Assembly (NCBI RefSeq): GCF_002778315.1
Contig: NZ_NESA01000008.1
Coordinates: forward strand, 1 to 64,000
Direction: 5' to 3'
Length of the DNA: 64,000 bases
DNA from: Limnohabitans sp. JirII-31
GTDB taxonomy: Bacteria > Pseudomonadota > Gammaproteobacteria > Burkholderiales > Burkholderiaceae_C
The notes beneath the pieces are model-generated. The model made no database searches. It saw only the letters and a program-made list of their open reading frames with translations, and was not told the origin of the DNA. Each line of letters starts with the position of its first letter. Positions within the stretch are counted from its first letter, which is position 1. Positions 8,291 to 17,891 of this stretch are shown here, in pieces. The position numbers and the translations under genes were made by a program.

Positions 8291-9568
8291 TTATTTGACT
8301 CGTTCAATGTCAGCGCCAATGGCGCGCAGCTTGGCTTCCATCTTGTCGTAGCCACGGTCGAGGTGGTAGATGCGATCGACCAAGGTTTCCCCCTCGGCCA
8401 CCAAGCCGGCAATCACCAACGAGGCCGAGGCCCGCAAGTCGGTGGCCATGACCGTAGCACCCGACAACTGGGGCACGCCTTCGAGCACCGCCACCTTGCC
8501 GTCGATCTGGATGTGCGCGCCCAAGCGCACCAACTCGTTGACGTGCATGAAGCGGTTTTCAAAAATGGTTTCGGTCACCTTCGATGCGCCCTGCGCAATG
8601 GCGTTGAGCACCATGAACTGCGCTTGCATGTCGGTGGGGAAACCGGGGTATTCGGTGGTGCGAAAGTTTTGCGCCTTGAGGTGCGCAAACGCTGGGGCTG
8701 CGCCTTGAATGCGAATGCCCTCAGGGGTGGCAGTGACGGTGGCACCTGCATCGCGCAGTTTATCGATCACCGCATCCAAATGGTCGGCACGGGCATGGCG
8801 CAAGAACACATCGCCCCCCGTGGCCGCCACGGCACACAAAAAGGTGCCCGCTTCAATGCGGTCAGCCACCACCTGGTGGTGGCAGCCGTTCAAACGTTCG
8901 ACACCTTGAATGTGGATACGGCTGGTGCCATGGCCTTCAATCTTGGCGCCCATGGCGATCAGCATTTCGGCCAAGTCCGGAATTTCGGGCTCTTGGGCCG
9001 CGTTTTCCAACACCGTCTCACCATCGGCCAAAGCAGCGGCCATCAGGAAGTTTTCGGTGCCCGTGACCGTCACCATGTCGGTGGCAATGCGTGCGCCTTT
9101 CAGGCGTGTCAAACCCGGCTTGAGCTTGGCCAACATGTAGCCATGTGCCACCTCAATGTCGGCCCCCATGGCTTGCAAGCCCTTGATGTGCTGATCCACA
9201 GGACGCGACCCAATGGCACAACCACCAGGCAGCGACACCTTGGCGTGGCCAAAACGTGCCAGCAAAGGCCCCAGAGCCAACACCGAGGCACGCATGGTTT
9301 TGACCAACTCATACGGGGCTTCGGGGTTGTTCAAACTTCCTGCATTCAAATGCACCGCGCCTGCGTCATCGCGCTCAGCCGTGACGCCCATGTTGCGGAT
9401 CAGCTTGAGCATGGTGGCCACGTCTTGCAGTTGCGGCACATTGCCCAGCACCACGACCTGGTCGGTCAGCAAGGCCGCGCACAGCTCGGGCAAAGCGGCA
9501 TTCTTGGCACCCGAAATCAGCACCTCGCCGTTCAAGGTGCGACCACCGCGAATCAGTAATTTGTCCAT
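8291..9568 (-). CDS. murA: UDP-N-acetylglucosamine 1-carboxyvinyltransferase MurA
   Basis: MurA (425 aa) transfers enolpyruvate from PEP to UDP-GlcNAc, the first committed step of peptidoglycan synthesis in the cytoplasm. It begins [20 protein letters not shown] and then AKNAALPEL. The fosfomycin-sensitive active-site Cys is in [15 protein letters not shown], and the C-terminal domain has [12 protein letters not shown]. It lies between bolA and hisG in the order common in beta- and gammaproteobacteria, probably on the same long transcript. Confidence 0.97.
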   Translation of the reverse strand: MDKLLIRGGRTLNGEVLISGAKNAALPELCAALLTDQVVVLGNVPQLQDVATMLKLIRNMGVTAERDDAGAVHLNAGSLNNPEAPYELVKTMRASVLALGPLLARFGHAKVSLPGGCAIGSRPVDQHIKGLQAMGADIEVAHGYMLAKLKPGLTRLKGARIATDMVTVTGTENFLMAAALADGETVLENAAQEPEIPDLAEMLIAMGAKIEGHGTSRIHIQGVERLNGCHHQVVADRIEAGTFLCAVAATGGDVFLRHARADHLDAVIDKLRDAGATVTATPEGIRIQGAAPAFAHLKAQNFRTTEYPGFPTDMQAQFMVLNAIAQGASKVTETIFENRFMHVNELVRLGAHIQIDGKVAVLEGVPQLSGATVMATDLRASASLVIAGLVAEGETLVDRIYHLDRGYDKMEAKLRAIGADIERVK

Positions 9569-9580
9569 ACAGTGTGGGGC

Positions 9581-9835
9581 TCAGGCGCGGTCGGCAGCAG
9601 GCAGGGCTTGCCACTCGGCGGGGGTGTAGGTTTTCATCGACAAGGCATGGACCTCGTCGGTGTGCATTTTTTGGCCCAGCGTGGCATACACCCGCTGGTG
9701 GCGTTGAATCAGGCGCTTGCCCTCAAACTCTGCCGACACCAAGGTGGCGTACCAATGGCGACCATCGCCATCAACACGCAGATGTTCGCAGGGCAGGTTG
9801 GCAGCAATCAATGCCTGGAGTTCTTGTGCGTTCAT
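9581..9835 (-). CDS. BolA/IbaG-family protein
   Basis: A small protein (84 aa) of the BolA fold, which binds monothiol glutaredoxin-[2Fe-2S] clusters and links iron status and cell-envelope stress. Recognisable elements are the HWYATLVSAEFEGKRLIQRH core and the HALSMKTYTPAEW C-terminal helix; the invariant His lies in HQRVYATL. Its place directly before murA (12 bp) matches ibaG/yrbA in other proteobacteria, so IbaG is the better subfamily guess. Confidence 0.88.
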   Translation of the reverse strand: MNAQELQALIAANLPCEHLRVDGDGRHWYATLVSAEFEGKRLIQRHQRVYATLGQKMHTDEVHALSMKTYTPAEWQALPAADRA

Positions 9836-9842
9836 GTGCTTG

Positions 9843-10622
9843 TTAGCCTCGAATTTTGTAGCCCGTGCGCAGCAAATGCAGCGCCACGCCCGAGACCAGA
9901 ATCAGGCATGTCAGCACCAGCCCTAGGCTCAACCATGGCGAGACATCGCTTTGGCCAAAAAAGCCGTAACGGAAACCGTCAATCATGTAGAAGAAGGGGT
10001 TGAGGTGGCTCACGCTTTGCCAAAAGCTGGGCAAGGAATGGATGGAATAAAACACACCGCTCAAAAACGTCATCGGCATGATGACGAAGTTTTGAAACGC
10101 GGCCATTTGGTCGAACTTGTCGGCCCACAAGCCCGCAATCAAGCCCAGGCAACCGAGCATGGCAGCGCCGCAAGCGGCAAACACCAAAGCCCACAGCGGA
10201 TAAGCAGGCAGCAACGAAGCGCTAACAACGGTGGACTGCCAGACAAACACGCTAGTCACCAGCAACACGCCCAAGCCCACCACCAAGCCACGCACCATGG
10301 CCGACAAGGTGTAGGCAAAGAACCAGCTCCAGTGCGACAGTGGCGTGAGCAACAAGAACACCAAGTTGCCCATGATCTTGCTTTGCACCAAGGACGATGA
10401 GCTGTTGGCAAACGCGTTTTGCAACACACTCATCATGACCAAGCCAGGAATCAAGAACGCGGTGTAGCTCACGCCGCTGTAGACCTGTACACGGTCTTCC
10501 AGCACATGGCCAAAGATCAGCAGGTACAGCACCGCCGTCAGCACAGGTGCCGCCACGGTTTGGAAACCCACCTTCCAAAAGCGCAGCACTTCTTTGTAAA
10601 ACAGAGCGGTCCAGCCGGTCAT
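9843..10622 (-). CDS. ABC-2 type transporter permease (YadH-like)
   Basis: A 259-residue permease with six hydrophobic segments and the ABC-2 signature region around PMTFLSGVFYSIHSLPSFW. It begins WTALFYKEVLRFWKVGFQTV, like YadH-type exporters. Its start overlaps the stop of the upstream ATPase gene by 4 bp, so the two form one exporter. The substrate is unknown. The pair sits between mla and bolA-murA, a conserved position that suggests an envelope role. Confidence 0.9.
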   Translation of the reverse strand: MTGWTALFYKEVLRFWKVGFQTVAAPVLTAVLYLLIFGHVLEDRVQVYSGVSYTAFLIPGLVMMSVLQNAFANSSSSLVQSKIMGNLVFLLLTPLSHWSWFFAYTLSAMVRGLVVGLGVLLVTSVFVWQSTVVSASLLPAYPLWALVFAACGAAMLGCLGLIAGLWADKFDQMAAFQNFVIMPMTFLSGVFYSIHSLPSFWQSVSHLNPFFYMIDGFRYGFFGQSDVSPWLSLGLVLTCLILVSGVALHLLRTGYKIRG

Positions 10623-11539
10623 ACGCGCACCTCGTCGGAATGTGCAGCCATCACGTCCAAGAACACGTCTTCCAAATCGGCTTTGCGGATTTCGATGTCT
10701 TCGGCCACCAAGCCCGCTTCACGCACCGCAGCCAAGTAGCGCTCAATCTCCAAGGCATCATTGGCGGGCAGTTGCACGATGCGGCCGGTGACACGCGCCT
10801 TGGTCGCCAATGCAGCGGGCAACTCGGCATCGAGCTTGAAGCGCAACACATTGCTGGACGCGGCCTTGAGCAACTCGCTGGTGCTCTCCAGCGCCACCAC
10901 CTTGCCCTGCTTGAGCATGGCAATGCGGCTGCACAAGGCTTCGGCCTCTTCCAGGTAGTGCGTGGTCAGCAACACGGTGTGACCTTGCTTGTTGAGCTTG
11001 GCAATGAATTGCCACAAGGTTTGGCGCAACTCCACGTCCACACCAGCGGTCGGCTCGTCGAGCACGATGACCGGCGGTTTGTGCACCAGCGCCTGCGCCA
11101 CCAAGACGCGACGCTTCATACCGCCCGAGAGTTGGCGCATGTTGTGGTGGGCTTTGTCGGCCAGGCCAAGGCTATGCAATAACTCGTCAATCCAGTCGTC
11201 GTTGTGCTTGACGCCAAAGTAGCCCGACTGAAAGCGCAAGGTCTCGCGCACATTGAAGAAAGGGTCAAAAACTAACTCTTGCGGCACCACGCCCAACTGG
11301 CGTCGCGCCTGAGCGGCTTGGGTGTTGACATCAAAACCATGCACGGTCACGGCACCTGCCGTGGCTTTGCCCAAACCGGCAAGGATGCTGATCAAGGTGG
11401 TTTTGCCTGCGCCATTGGGGCCGAGCAAGCCGAAAAATTCGCCGGGCTCGATGTCAAAGCGCACACCATCGAGGGCCTGGAACGGTCCTCGGGCGGTGAC
11501 ATAGGTTTTGGAAACGGATTGGAAAGAGATAGCTGGCAT
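10619..11539 (-). CDS. ABC transporter ATP-binding protein (YadG-like)
   Basis: The nucleotide-binding partner (306 aa) of the following permease. Walker A is GPNGAGKTT, the signature is LSGGMKRRV, Walker B VIVLDEPTAGVD, with an H-loop in LLTTHYLEEAE. The C-terminal 80 residues (VTGRIVQLPANDALEIE onwards) form the accessory domain common in ABC-2 exporters. It follows mlaB by 50 bp on the same strand and overlaps the permease by 4 bp. Confidence 0.93.
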   Translation of the reverse strand: MPAISFQSVSKTYVTARGPFQALDGVRFDIEPGEFFGLLGPNGAGKTTLISILAGLGKATAGAVTVHGFDVNTQAAQARRQLGVVPQELVFDPFFNVRETLRFQSGYFGVKHNDDWIDELLHSLGLADKAHHNMRQLSGGMKRRVLVAQALVHKPPVIVLDEPTAGVDVELRQTLWQFIAKLNKQGHTVLLTTHYLEEAEALCSRIAMLKQGKVVALESTSELLKAASSNVLRFKLDAELPAALATKARVTGRIVQLPANDALEIERYLAAVREAGLVAEDIEIRKADLEDVFLDVMAAHSDEVRV

Positions 11540-11589
11540 GGGAAGCCTTAGATTTTAAGGCTTTGCCAGTACCCTTCGGGCGGCAACGC

Positions 11590-11880
11590 TCAGTTGAGCA
11601 AATCGGTCACGCCATAGACGCGCGCCAAGGCCTGCGCACGCTCGGGCAAGCCCTGAACTTGAAGCTGTCCGCCCTGCGCCAACACGGCACGACGGCAAGC
11701 CAACACCACGGCCAGGGCCGACGAATCGAACTGCGTCAGCGCCGACGCATCGACCACCGCTTGGCCTCCTTGCGCCAAGTTGGCCAGCAAGGTCTTCACC
11801 AAGGCGTCAGACACCGACTGGGCTTGCGCCTGGGTCAAGACGGCAGGCAGTGCCACGGGCAAGACAGCAGAGGCAGACAT
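11590..11880 (-). CDS. mlaB: STAS-domain protein MlaB of the phospholipid transport system
   Basis: A 96-residue STAS domain: a beta-strand/helix pattern with VDASALTQFDSSALAVVL, where the Asp-Ser-Ser part matches the conserved STAS loop. MlaB binds MlaF in the cytoplasm and stabilises the MlaFEDB inner-membrane complex. It lies 3 bp after mlaC in the mla gene order, which supports the assignment; sequence alone would only say STAS. Confidence 0.85.
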   Translation of the reverse strand: MSASAVLPVALPAVLTQAQAQSVSDALVKTLLANLAQGGQAVVDASALTQFDSSALAVVLACRRAVLAQGGQLQVQGLPERAQALARVYGVTDLLN

Positions 11881-11883
11881 GGC

Positions 11884-12549
11884 TTATTTGGCGTCTGCTT
11901 TGCGCAGGCTGTTGGATTTGTTGCGCTCGACCAGGCTAGCGATCAAACCATCCACACCTTTGGCATTGATTTCCTGAGCGAACTGGGTGCGGTAGTTGTC
12001 GACCAACCACACACCCATCACATTCAGGTTGTAAATGCGCCAGCCCGAGGGTGCTTCGGGTGCTTTCTCGACCCGGTAGTCCAGTTGAATCGGGTCACCT
12101 TTGCCACGCACTTCGGTGCGCACAATCACCTCTTTGTCGTCGGGTGCTGAGCGCAAAGGTTTGACCACGATGGACTGGTCACTCACTTGGTTGACCGCGC
12201 CCGCATAGGTCCGTACCAGCAAAGCCTTGAACTCTTCTTGCAAGCGCTTTTGTTGCTCAGGGCTTGCTTGACGCCAGCCAGGCCCAACCGCAGACGCTGT
12301 CATGCGCTGGAAATTCAAATGCGGCATGACACGCTGATCAACCAGGACTGAAATTTTGTTGATGTCGCCAGACAGGATCGTCTTGTCGGCTTTGACGGTA
12401 TCCAGCAAATCAGTAGATAAACGTTTGATAAAGGCGTCGGCGGTGTCGTCTGCAGCGAAAGCCGCGGGGCTGACGCCACAAACCAGGCCCAGGACCAGCG
12501 CAGCGAATGCGCGTGTCCAACTGCGGCGGGTGATGGAGGAGCAGGTCAT
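11884..12549 (-). CDS. mlaC: Periplasmic phospholipid-binding protein MlaC
   Basis: MlaC ferries phospholipids between the outer-membrane MlaA complex and the inner-membrane MlaFEDB complex. The protein (221 aa) starts with a Sec signal peptide (WTRAFAALVLGLVCGVSPAA, cleavage about AFA/AD), then the MlaC fold: VMPHLNFQRMTASAVG, SPEQQKRLQEEFKALLVRTY, and WRIYNLNVMGVWLVDNYR. It follows mlaA by 45 bp. The order here is mlaF-E-D-A-C-B, with mlaA placed inside the operon. Confidence 0.94.
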   Translation of the reverse strand: MTCSSITRRSWTRAFAALVLGLVCGVSPAAFAADDTADAFIKRLSTDLLDTVKADKTILSGDINKISVLVDQRVMPHLNFQRMTASAVGPGWRQASPEQQKRLQEEFKALLVRTYAGAVNQVSDQSIVVKPLRSAPDDKEVIVRTEVRGKGDPIQLDYRVEKAPEAPSGWRIYNLNVMGVWLVDNYRTQFAQEINAKGVDGLIASLVERNKSNSLRKADAK

Positions 12550-12594
12550 TGGTATGAATCCATGAAAGGGGTGAGTGGTTAACGGCTGAGCGCG

Positions 12595-13347
12595 TTATTT
12601 GGCTGACGCCGGGGGTTCCGCGCTGTAGTCGGGCTCATCCTCGTCGGGCGGGTTGCCATCGTAAATTTGCGAACGACGGTATTGCAAATACGCATCACGC
12701 GTGAAGCTGTATTTGTCCAACGAAGCTTCTTCCAGCAAATTGCCTGCATTCAACAAACTGGCGCGTTTTTCAACAATGCGTAGAGCCATCGCGCTGTTGC
12801 GGGTAGGAATATGTTCTACCTGACGAACCGCATCCGCCGATGTGTCAAACGGCAAGCCCGCCGTGTCACGCACGGTGGATGGGCCCAGCAATGGCAACAC
12901 CAAGTACGGACCATTCGGAACACCCCAGTAACCCAAGGTTTGACCAAAGTCTTCCAGATGCCGTTGCAACTTGATCTCGGTCGCCACGTCAAAGATGCCG
13001 TAAACACCAAACACAGTGTTCACCACCACGCGCATGAACGACTCGGCGGTGTCACGCCCCTTGAGCTGCAAGCCACTGTTGACGGTTGACCACATGTCCG
13101 ACAAGTTGTTGAACACATTGCGCACGCCTTTTTGTACCAGCTCTGGCGTGACATCACGGTAGCCGGTGGCGACGGGCTTGAGCACGTTGTCATCCAGGCT
13201 GTCGTTGAAACGCGTGATGCTGCGGTTCATCGGCTCCAGCGGGTCTTTCGGATTGGCGTTAGGGCCTGTGGCACAGCCGCCCAGAAACACCAGCGCACTG
13301 GCACACACCAGTGCGCGTGCCCAATGCTTGACAGAACGCACGCTCAT
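12595..13347 (-). CDS. mlaA: Outer-membrane lipoprotein MlaA (VacJ)
   Basis: MlaA is the ring-shaped outer-membrane lipoprotein that removes mislocated phospholipids from the outer leaflet. The protein (250 aa) has a lipobox LGGCATGPN, then DPLEPMNRSITRFNDSLD, the VPNGPYLVLPLLGPSTVRDT block and the IPTRNSALR-like HIPTRNSAMALRIVEKRA. The start codon overlaps the mlaD stop (ATGA). The acidic/Pro-rich tail after residue 225 is unconserved. In E. coli this gene is unlinked; in many betaproteobacteria it sits in the operon as here. Confidence 0.95.
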   Translation of the reverse strand: MSVRSVKHWARALVCASALVFLGGCATGPNANPKDPLEPMNRSITRFNDSLDDNVLKPVATGYRDVTPELVQKGVRNVFNNLSDMWSTVNSGLQLKGRDTAESFMRVVVNTVFGVYGIFDVATEIKLQRHLEDFGQTLGYWGVPNGPYLVLPLLGPSTVRDTAGLPFDTSADAVRQVEHIPTRNSAMALRIVEKRASLLNAGNLLEEASLDKYSFTRDAYLQYRRSQIYDGNPPDEDEPDYSAEPPASAK

Positions 13348-13826
13348 TTGGCGGTACCTTGGGCCGGGGCCGGGTCGGCCGCTTTGTTGTAGAGGAATTG
13401 GCTGATCAGGTTCTCCAGCACCACCGCAGATTGGGTGGACTGGATGCGGTCGCCATTGGCCAAGTTCTCGGCCTCAGAGCCGGCTTCAATGCCAATGTAT
13501 TGCTCGCCCAGCAAACCGCTGGTCAAAATTTTCAAAGAACTGTCTTTGGGAAATTTGTAGCGACTCTCCATGGCCATGGTCACTGTGGCTTGAAAGGTTT
13601 TGTCGTCAAACGTGACCGACTCCACCCGCCCCACCACCACGCCTGAGCTTTTGACAGCGGCTTGGCGCTTCAGCCCACCGATGTTGTCAAAACGCGCTGT
13701 CACCGCGTAGGTGGACTGAAAATTCAGGCTCAACAAATTGGCCGACTTGAGAGCCAAAAACAAAATAGCTGCCGCCCCCAACAGGACAAACAAACCCACC
13801 CACAGATCATTTTTAGAGCGTTGCAT
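13344..13826 (-). CDS. mlaD: MCE-domain protein MlaD
   Basis: MlaD (160 aa) has one N-terminal transmembrane helix (LWVGLFVLLGAAAILFLAL) and a single MCE domain (SFNSTYAV-type strand, IGGLKRQAAVKSSGVVVGRV, SGLLGEQYIGIEAG). It forms the periplasmic hexameric ring through which lipids pass. The C-terminal stretch ENLISQFLYNKA matches the helical crown. It overlaps mlaA by 4 bp and follows mlaE by 15 bp. Confidence 0.95.
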   Translation of the reverse strand: MQRSKNDLWVGLFVLLGAAAILFLALKSANLLSLNFQSTYAVTARFDNIGGLKRQAAVKSSGVVVGRVESVTFDDKTFQATVTMAMESRYKFPKDSSLKILTSGLLGEQYIGIEAGSEAENLANGDRIQSTQSAVVLENLISQFLYNKAADPAPAQGTAK

Positions 13827-13841
13827 TGCGTCGCCTCGAAT

Positions 13842-14618
13842 TTAAATACTGAACATCATGGCGGTCAGAACAAAGTCCAACGCCAACACCGCCAAAGAAG
13901 CCACCACCACCGTGCGGGTGGTTGCACGCGACACGCCCTCGGGCGTGGGCTGCGCTTCGTAGCCTTGCAGCAACGCCACAAAGGTCACGGTGACACCAAA
14001 GACAAAACTTTTCACCACGCCGTTGCCCACGTCTTTCCAAACGTCAACACCGCCTTGCATCTGACTCCAAAACGACCCTGCGTCGACACCGATCATGAGC
14101 ACGCCGACCATCCAGCCACCCAGCACGCCCACGGCGCTGAACACAGCCGCCAGCAAAGGCATGGTGATGATGCCGCCCCAAAAGCGCGGACCCAAAATGC
14201 GACGCACCGGATCCACGGCCATCAAGTCCATGGCGCTGAGTTGTTCGCCCGCTTTCATCAGGCCGATCTCGGCCGTCAACGAAGTACCGGCACGGCCCGC
14301 GAACAACAAGGCACTGACCACCGGGCCCAACTCGCGCACTAGGCTCAGGGCCACCAGCAAGCCCAGTGCCTCGGACGAGCCATAGCGCTGCAAGGTGTAG
14401 TAGCCCTGCAAGCTGAGCACAAAGCCCACAAACAAACCCGACACGGCAATGATGGCCAGCGAGTAGTTGCCCAAGAAATGGATTTGGTCACGCACCAAGC
14501 CAAAGCGGCGCATGTTGTCGCCAAACAAGCTGACCAAGCGCACGAACAAACGTGTGCCCTGCCCCAAGTCGGCCAAGTAGCTGCGAATGGCGAAGCCGAC
14601 ATTGGCGATGAACTTCAT
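13842..14618 (-). CDS. mlaE: Phospholipid ABC transporter permease MlaE
   Basis: A 258-residue integral membrane protein of the MlaE/DUF140 family. It contains [19 protein letters not shown] and the amphipathic [19 protein letters not shown] coupling segment typical of MlaE, with five or so membrane helices. It is the permease between MlaF and the MlaD ring. Its ATG overlaps the mlaF stop by 4 bp. Confidence 0.96.
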   Translation of the reverse strand: MKFIANVGFAIRSYLADLGQGTRLFVRLVSLFGDNMRRFGLVRDQIHFLGNYSLAIIAVSGLFVGFVLSLQGYYTLQRYGSSEALGLLVALSLVRELGPVVSALLFAGRAGTSLTAEIGLMKAGEQLSAMDLMAVDPVRRILGPRFWGGIITMPLLAAVFSAVGVLGGWMVGVLMIGVDAGSFWSQMQGGVDVWKDVGNGVVKSFVFGVTVTFVALLQGYEAQPTPEGVSRATTRTVVVASLAVLALDFVLTAMMFSI

Positions 14619-15448
14619 AGCGAACCTCCCACGCCAAAATCTTGCGCCACGGAGGGGCCGGGGTAATGAAAGCGCACCGGCCCTTCAGGCGCTGCGCTGA
14701 CAAACTGATGCACCAAGGGGTCGGTGCTGTGACGCACTTCGTCGGGCGTGCCCTGTGCCGCGATCTTGCCGTTGGCCAGCACGATCACCTGATCGGCAAT
14801 GTGGAAGGTCTCGTCCAAGTCGTGCGACACGATGACACTGGTCAACCCCAAGGTGTCGTTGAGCTGGCGAATCAAACGCGCAGCGGTGCCTAAGGAAATC
14901 GGGTCCAAGCCCGCAAAAGGCTCGTCATACATCACCAGCTGCGGGTCCAAGGCCATGGCACGGGCTAAGGCGACACGACGTGCCATGCCACCCGACACCT
15001 CAGACGGCATCAGATCGCGCGCACCGCGCAAGCCCACGGCTTCGAGCTTCATCAGCACAATGTCGCGCACCATGGATTCGCTCAAGTCGGTGTGCTCACG
15101 CAAGGGAAACGCCACGTTGTCAAACACGCTCAAGTCGGTGAACAAAGCGCCAAACTGAAACAGCATGCCCATGCGACGGCGCACGGCATACAAGCCCGCT
15201 TGGTCGAGGGTGGAGATTTCTTGGCCGTCAAATGTCAAGCTGCCCGACTGGGCGCGGTACTGCCCGCCGATGAGGCGCAAGACCGTGGTTTTGCCGCCAC
15301 CTGAAGCGCCCATCAAGGCCGTGACCTTGCCACGTGGCACGGTCAGGCTGATGCCATCCAAGATGACGCGCTCGCCATAGCCAAAGCGGATGTCGCGCAG
15401 TTCGACCAAAGCGGATGAGTCGGTGGGGGTAGTTGGGGTGGAGGTCAT
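14615..15448 (-). CDS. mlaF: Phospholipid ABC transporter ATP-binding protein MlaF
   Basis: The ATPase of the Mla system (277 aa). Walker A is GASGGGKTT, signature [14 protein letters not shown], Walker [17 protein letters not shown]-loop [10 protein letters not shown]. It begins the long minus-strand cluster. I start at the ATG 15448; a TTG at 15457 would run into the gltD terminator hairpin. That hairpin lies directly upstream, so mlaF needs its own promoter or read-through. Confidence 0.95.
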   Translation of the reverse strand: MTSTPTTPTDSSALVELRDIRFGYGERVILDGISLTVPRGKVTALMGASGGGKTTVLRLIGGQYRAQSGSLTFDGQEISTLDQAGLYAVRRRMGMLFQFGALFTDLSVFDNVAFPLREHTDLSESMVRDIVLMKLEAVGLRGARDLMPSEVSGGMARRVALARAMALDPQLVMYDEPFAGLDPISLGTAARLIRQLNDTLGLTSVIVSHDLDETFHIADQVIVLANGKIAAQGTPDEVRHSTDPLVHQFVSAAPEGPVRFHYPGPSVAQDFGVGGSL

Positions 15449-15452
15449 AGAA

Positions 15453-15481
15453 AACAAAAGCCGGTGAGTGCCGGCTTTTGC
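15453..15481 (-). terminator. Intrinsic terminator of the gltB-gltD transcript
   Basis: AAAAGCCGG and CCGGCTTTT form a 9-bp perfect stem around a 6-base loop, and on the minus strand the stem is followed by a T-rich tail (TTTTGTTTTC). It is placed about 46 bp after the gltD stop and 4 bp before the mlaF start codon. Confidence 0.85.
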
Positions 15482-15526
15482 AATTTTAAAACCAAGTCGT
15501 TAAAGACTTGTAAAGATGGGTATTGG

Positions 15527-17008
15527 TCAACGGGGCAAGTCGCTTGCGCCCATCAAGAACTCATCCACCGAGCGTGCGGCCTGACGGCCTTCGCGAATAG
15601 CCCACACCACCAAAGATTGACCACGGCGAATGTCGCCCGCTGCAAACACCTTGGGAACGCTGGTGGCATAACCCCCCGTCACTTCGGTGCTGGCCTTGGC
15701 ATTGCCACGTGCATCTTTGTCCACGCCAAAGGCGTCGAGCACGGTGGCAACAGGATTGACAAAACCCATGGCCAGCAGCACGAGGTCTGCCTTGATGATT
15801 TCTTCGCTGCCTGCCACTTCGACCATCTTGCCGTCTTTCCATTCGACGCGAACGGTTTTGACACCCGTGACTTGGCCGTTTTCGCCCACAAACTCTTTGG
15901 TCGAAATCGCAAACTCGCGTTTGAGCAAGCCTTTTTCAGCGCTCTCGTCGTGGCTGGAGCTGGTGCGCAGCTTCAGGGGCCAATAAGGCCAAACCAGAGG
16001 CTTGTTCTCTTGCTCGGGTGGCATGGGCATGACTTCGAACTGCACCACACCTGCGGCGCCGTGGCGTGTGCTGGTGCCCACGCAATCGCTGCCCGTATCG
16101 CCACCACCGATCACCACCACGTGTTTGCCATCGGCGCGCAACTGGTCTTTCAACTTGTCGCCTGCATTGACCTTGTTTTGCTGGGGCAAGAACTCCATCG
16201 CGAAATGAATGCCTGCCAAGTCACGGCCCGGGGCGGGCAAATCGCGTGACTGCTCGGAACCACCCGTCAAGAGCACCGCGTCGAAGTCTTTCTTGAGCTG
16301 CTCGGGGCTGATGGTCTCGACCGCCCAATTGGTGACTTTGGAACCTTTGGGCAACTCACCCACCATCACGCCGGTGCGGATGGTCACGCCTTCGGCTTCG
16401 AGCTGTTTGGCACGGCGGTCGATGTGTGACTTTTCCATCTTGAAGTCTGGAATGCCATAGCGCAGCAAACCACCGATGCGGTCGTTCTTTTCGAACAAGG
16501 TCACGTCGTGGCCCACGCGTGCCAACTGCTGTGCAGCGGCCATGCCTGCGGGGCCAGAGCCCACCACGGCCACTTTTTTGCCAGTCTTGTGCTTAGGCGC
16601 TTGGGGCGTGACCCAGCCTTCGGCCCAAGCTTTGTCAATGATGGCGTGCTCGATGGACTTGATGCCCACTGCGTCGCCATTGACGTTCAAGGTGCACGCT
16701 GCCTCGCAAGGTGCGGGGCAAATGCGGCCAGTGAACTCGGGGAAGTTGTTGGTGCTGTGCAGCACCTCAATCGCGTTTTTCCAATCGCCCTGGTACACCA
16801 AGTCGTTGAAATCCGGAATGATGTTGTTGACCGGGCAACCGTTGTTGCAAAACGGCGTGCCGCAGTCCATGCAACGCGCGCTTTGGTCTTTGGCTTGTTT
16901 GTCATCCAAGCCGATGACGAACTCTTTGTAATGCTTCAGGCGCTCAGGCACGGGCTTGTAGCCCTCTTCGATGCGCTCAATTTCCATGAAGCCGGTGACT
17001 TTTCCCAT
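15527..17008 (-). CDS. gltD: Glutamate synthase (NADPH) small subunit GltD
   Basis: GltD (493 aa) passes electrons from NADPH through FAD and iron-sulphur clusters to GltB. The N-terminal cysteine cluster is [19 protein letters not shown]; the FAD fold is [19 protein letters not shown] and the NADPH fold [20 protein letters not shown]; the C-terminus has [18 protein letters not shown]. Length is normal. It lies 14 bp after an unrelated nuclease-like gene that separates it from gltB. Confidence 0.97.
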   Translation of the reverse strand: MGKVTGFMEIERIEEGYKPVPERLKHYKEFVIGLDDKQAKDQSARCMDCGTPFCNNGCPVNNIIPDFNDLVYQGDWKNAIEVLHSTNNFPEFTGRICPAPCEAACTLNVNGDAVGIKSIEHAIIDKAWAEGWVTPQAPKHKTGKKVAVVGSGPAGMAAAQQLARVGHDVTLFEKNDRIGGLLRYGIPDFKMEKSHIDRRAKQLEAEGVTIRTGVMVGELPKGSKVTNWAVETISPEQLKKDFDAVLLTGGSEQSRDLPAPGRDLAGIHFAMEFLPQQNKVNAGDKLKDQLRADGKHVVVIGGGDTGSDCVGTSTRHGAAGVVQFEVMPMPPEQENKPLVWPYWPLKLRTSSSHDESAEKGLLKREFAISTKEFVGENGQVTGVKTVRVEWKDGKMVEVAGSEEIIKADLVLLAMGFVNPVATVLDAFGVDKDARGNAKASTEVTGGYATSVPKVFAAGDIRRGQSLVVWAIREGRQAARSVDEFLMGASDLPR

Positions 17009-17022
17009 GATATGTCTTTCGT

Positions 17023-17883
17023 TTAACTACGGCTGTTGAAAGCCTGTTTGAGAAGCTCGCTTAACAGATCTCCATGCGAAGCAATTCCTTCGCGTCCGAT
17101 CTTGATTCGGTAAGCGCCTGAGCGTGCATACTCCAAAAGCTCAAGGCCCGATTCCTCCAGTTGTCGATCAACCTCTTCAGTTCGGGGCATTTTGAGAGAA
17201 ATTTTGATGCCTACTTTTTGTGGGCGGAACGTAACAAAGTTAAATGCAACACCTTGCCTCTGAAGACCGATGTAATGCTTGTTTGGTTTCAACTCCAACG
17301 AGGCGTCAAGCGGTTTGCACAGCGCCAAAAGATCACGAGCTAGCTGTACTGTTTGCGGTGTTCCAATTCTTTCCCAATCTTGAAGTGTTGCTGGTTCGTA
17401 AACAGCCTCATCCTCATCAACTAGTCCACGCGGCATTTCATCTAGCACCCGTGTGAAATGCAAGCCGATTCCATCCACAGTCTCTATCGCACTAAGTTGC
17501 AGCACGATCAACGGAACCACTCCGTTGAATAAACGAAGTACGTTTAAAAATCGCGATGTAACATTTTCAGCAATAAGAACTGCCTTGTGATCGTATTGAG
17601 GATAACGAGTACGCTCGATATCCCAATACTCAATTGTTCTAACAATATGTGTTTCGTCTGTAGTGCCTAGTTGAATTTCAACTTCATAACGAGTACCAGA
17701 TTCAGAGTCTTGCAATACCAAATCTATTCGACCACCACTAGGCTGAACTCGTTCTTTATCACGAACAACCAGATCCCCAAGTCCAAGCAAGGCAGGATCG
17801 TCAGTAATGGCCTTCTGGAGCCACGCCTCATTCAATATCGAATGTTGTTTAAGGCTAAATGTTTTTAACTTCACCACCTTCAT
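17023..17883 (-). CDS. PD-(D/E)XK nuclease-like protein inserted between gltB and gltD
   Basis: I do not recognise a named family. The protein (286 aa) has [20 protein letters not shown] followed by IQLG near residues 50-73: an Asp (54) on one strand and an E-x-E-x-Q (67-71) on the next, the layout of PD-(D/E)XK endonuclease-like folds. A conserved-looking [20 protein letters not shown] follows. The gene is visibly more AT-rich than gltB and gltD. Its ribosome site AGGACT overlaps the gltB stop, leaving 8 bp to gltB and 14 bp to gltD, so it is neatly fitted into the operon. A nuclease or nucleic-acid role is inference. Confidence 0.6.
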   Translation of the reverse strand: MKVVKLKTFSLKQHSILNEAWLQKAITDDPALLGLGDLVVRDKERVQPSGGRIDLVLQDSESGTRYEVEIQLGTTDETHIVRTIEYWDIERTRYPQYDHKAVLIAENVTSRFLNVLRLFNGVVPLIVLQLSAIETVDGIGLHFTRVLDEMPRGLVDEDEAVYEPATLQDWERIGTPQTVQLARDLLALCKPLDASLELKPNKHYIGLQRQGVAFNFVTFRPQKVGIKISLKMPRTEEVDRQLEESGLELLEYARSGAYRIKIGREGIASHGDLLSELLKQAFNSRS

Positions 17884-17891
17884 AACTAGTC

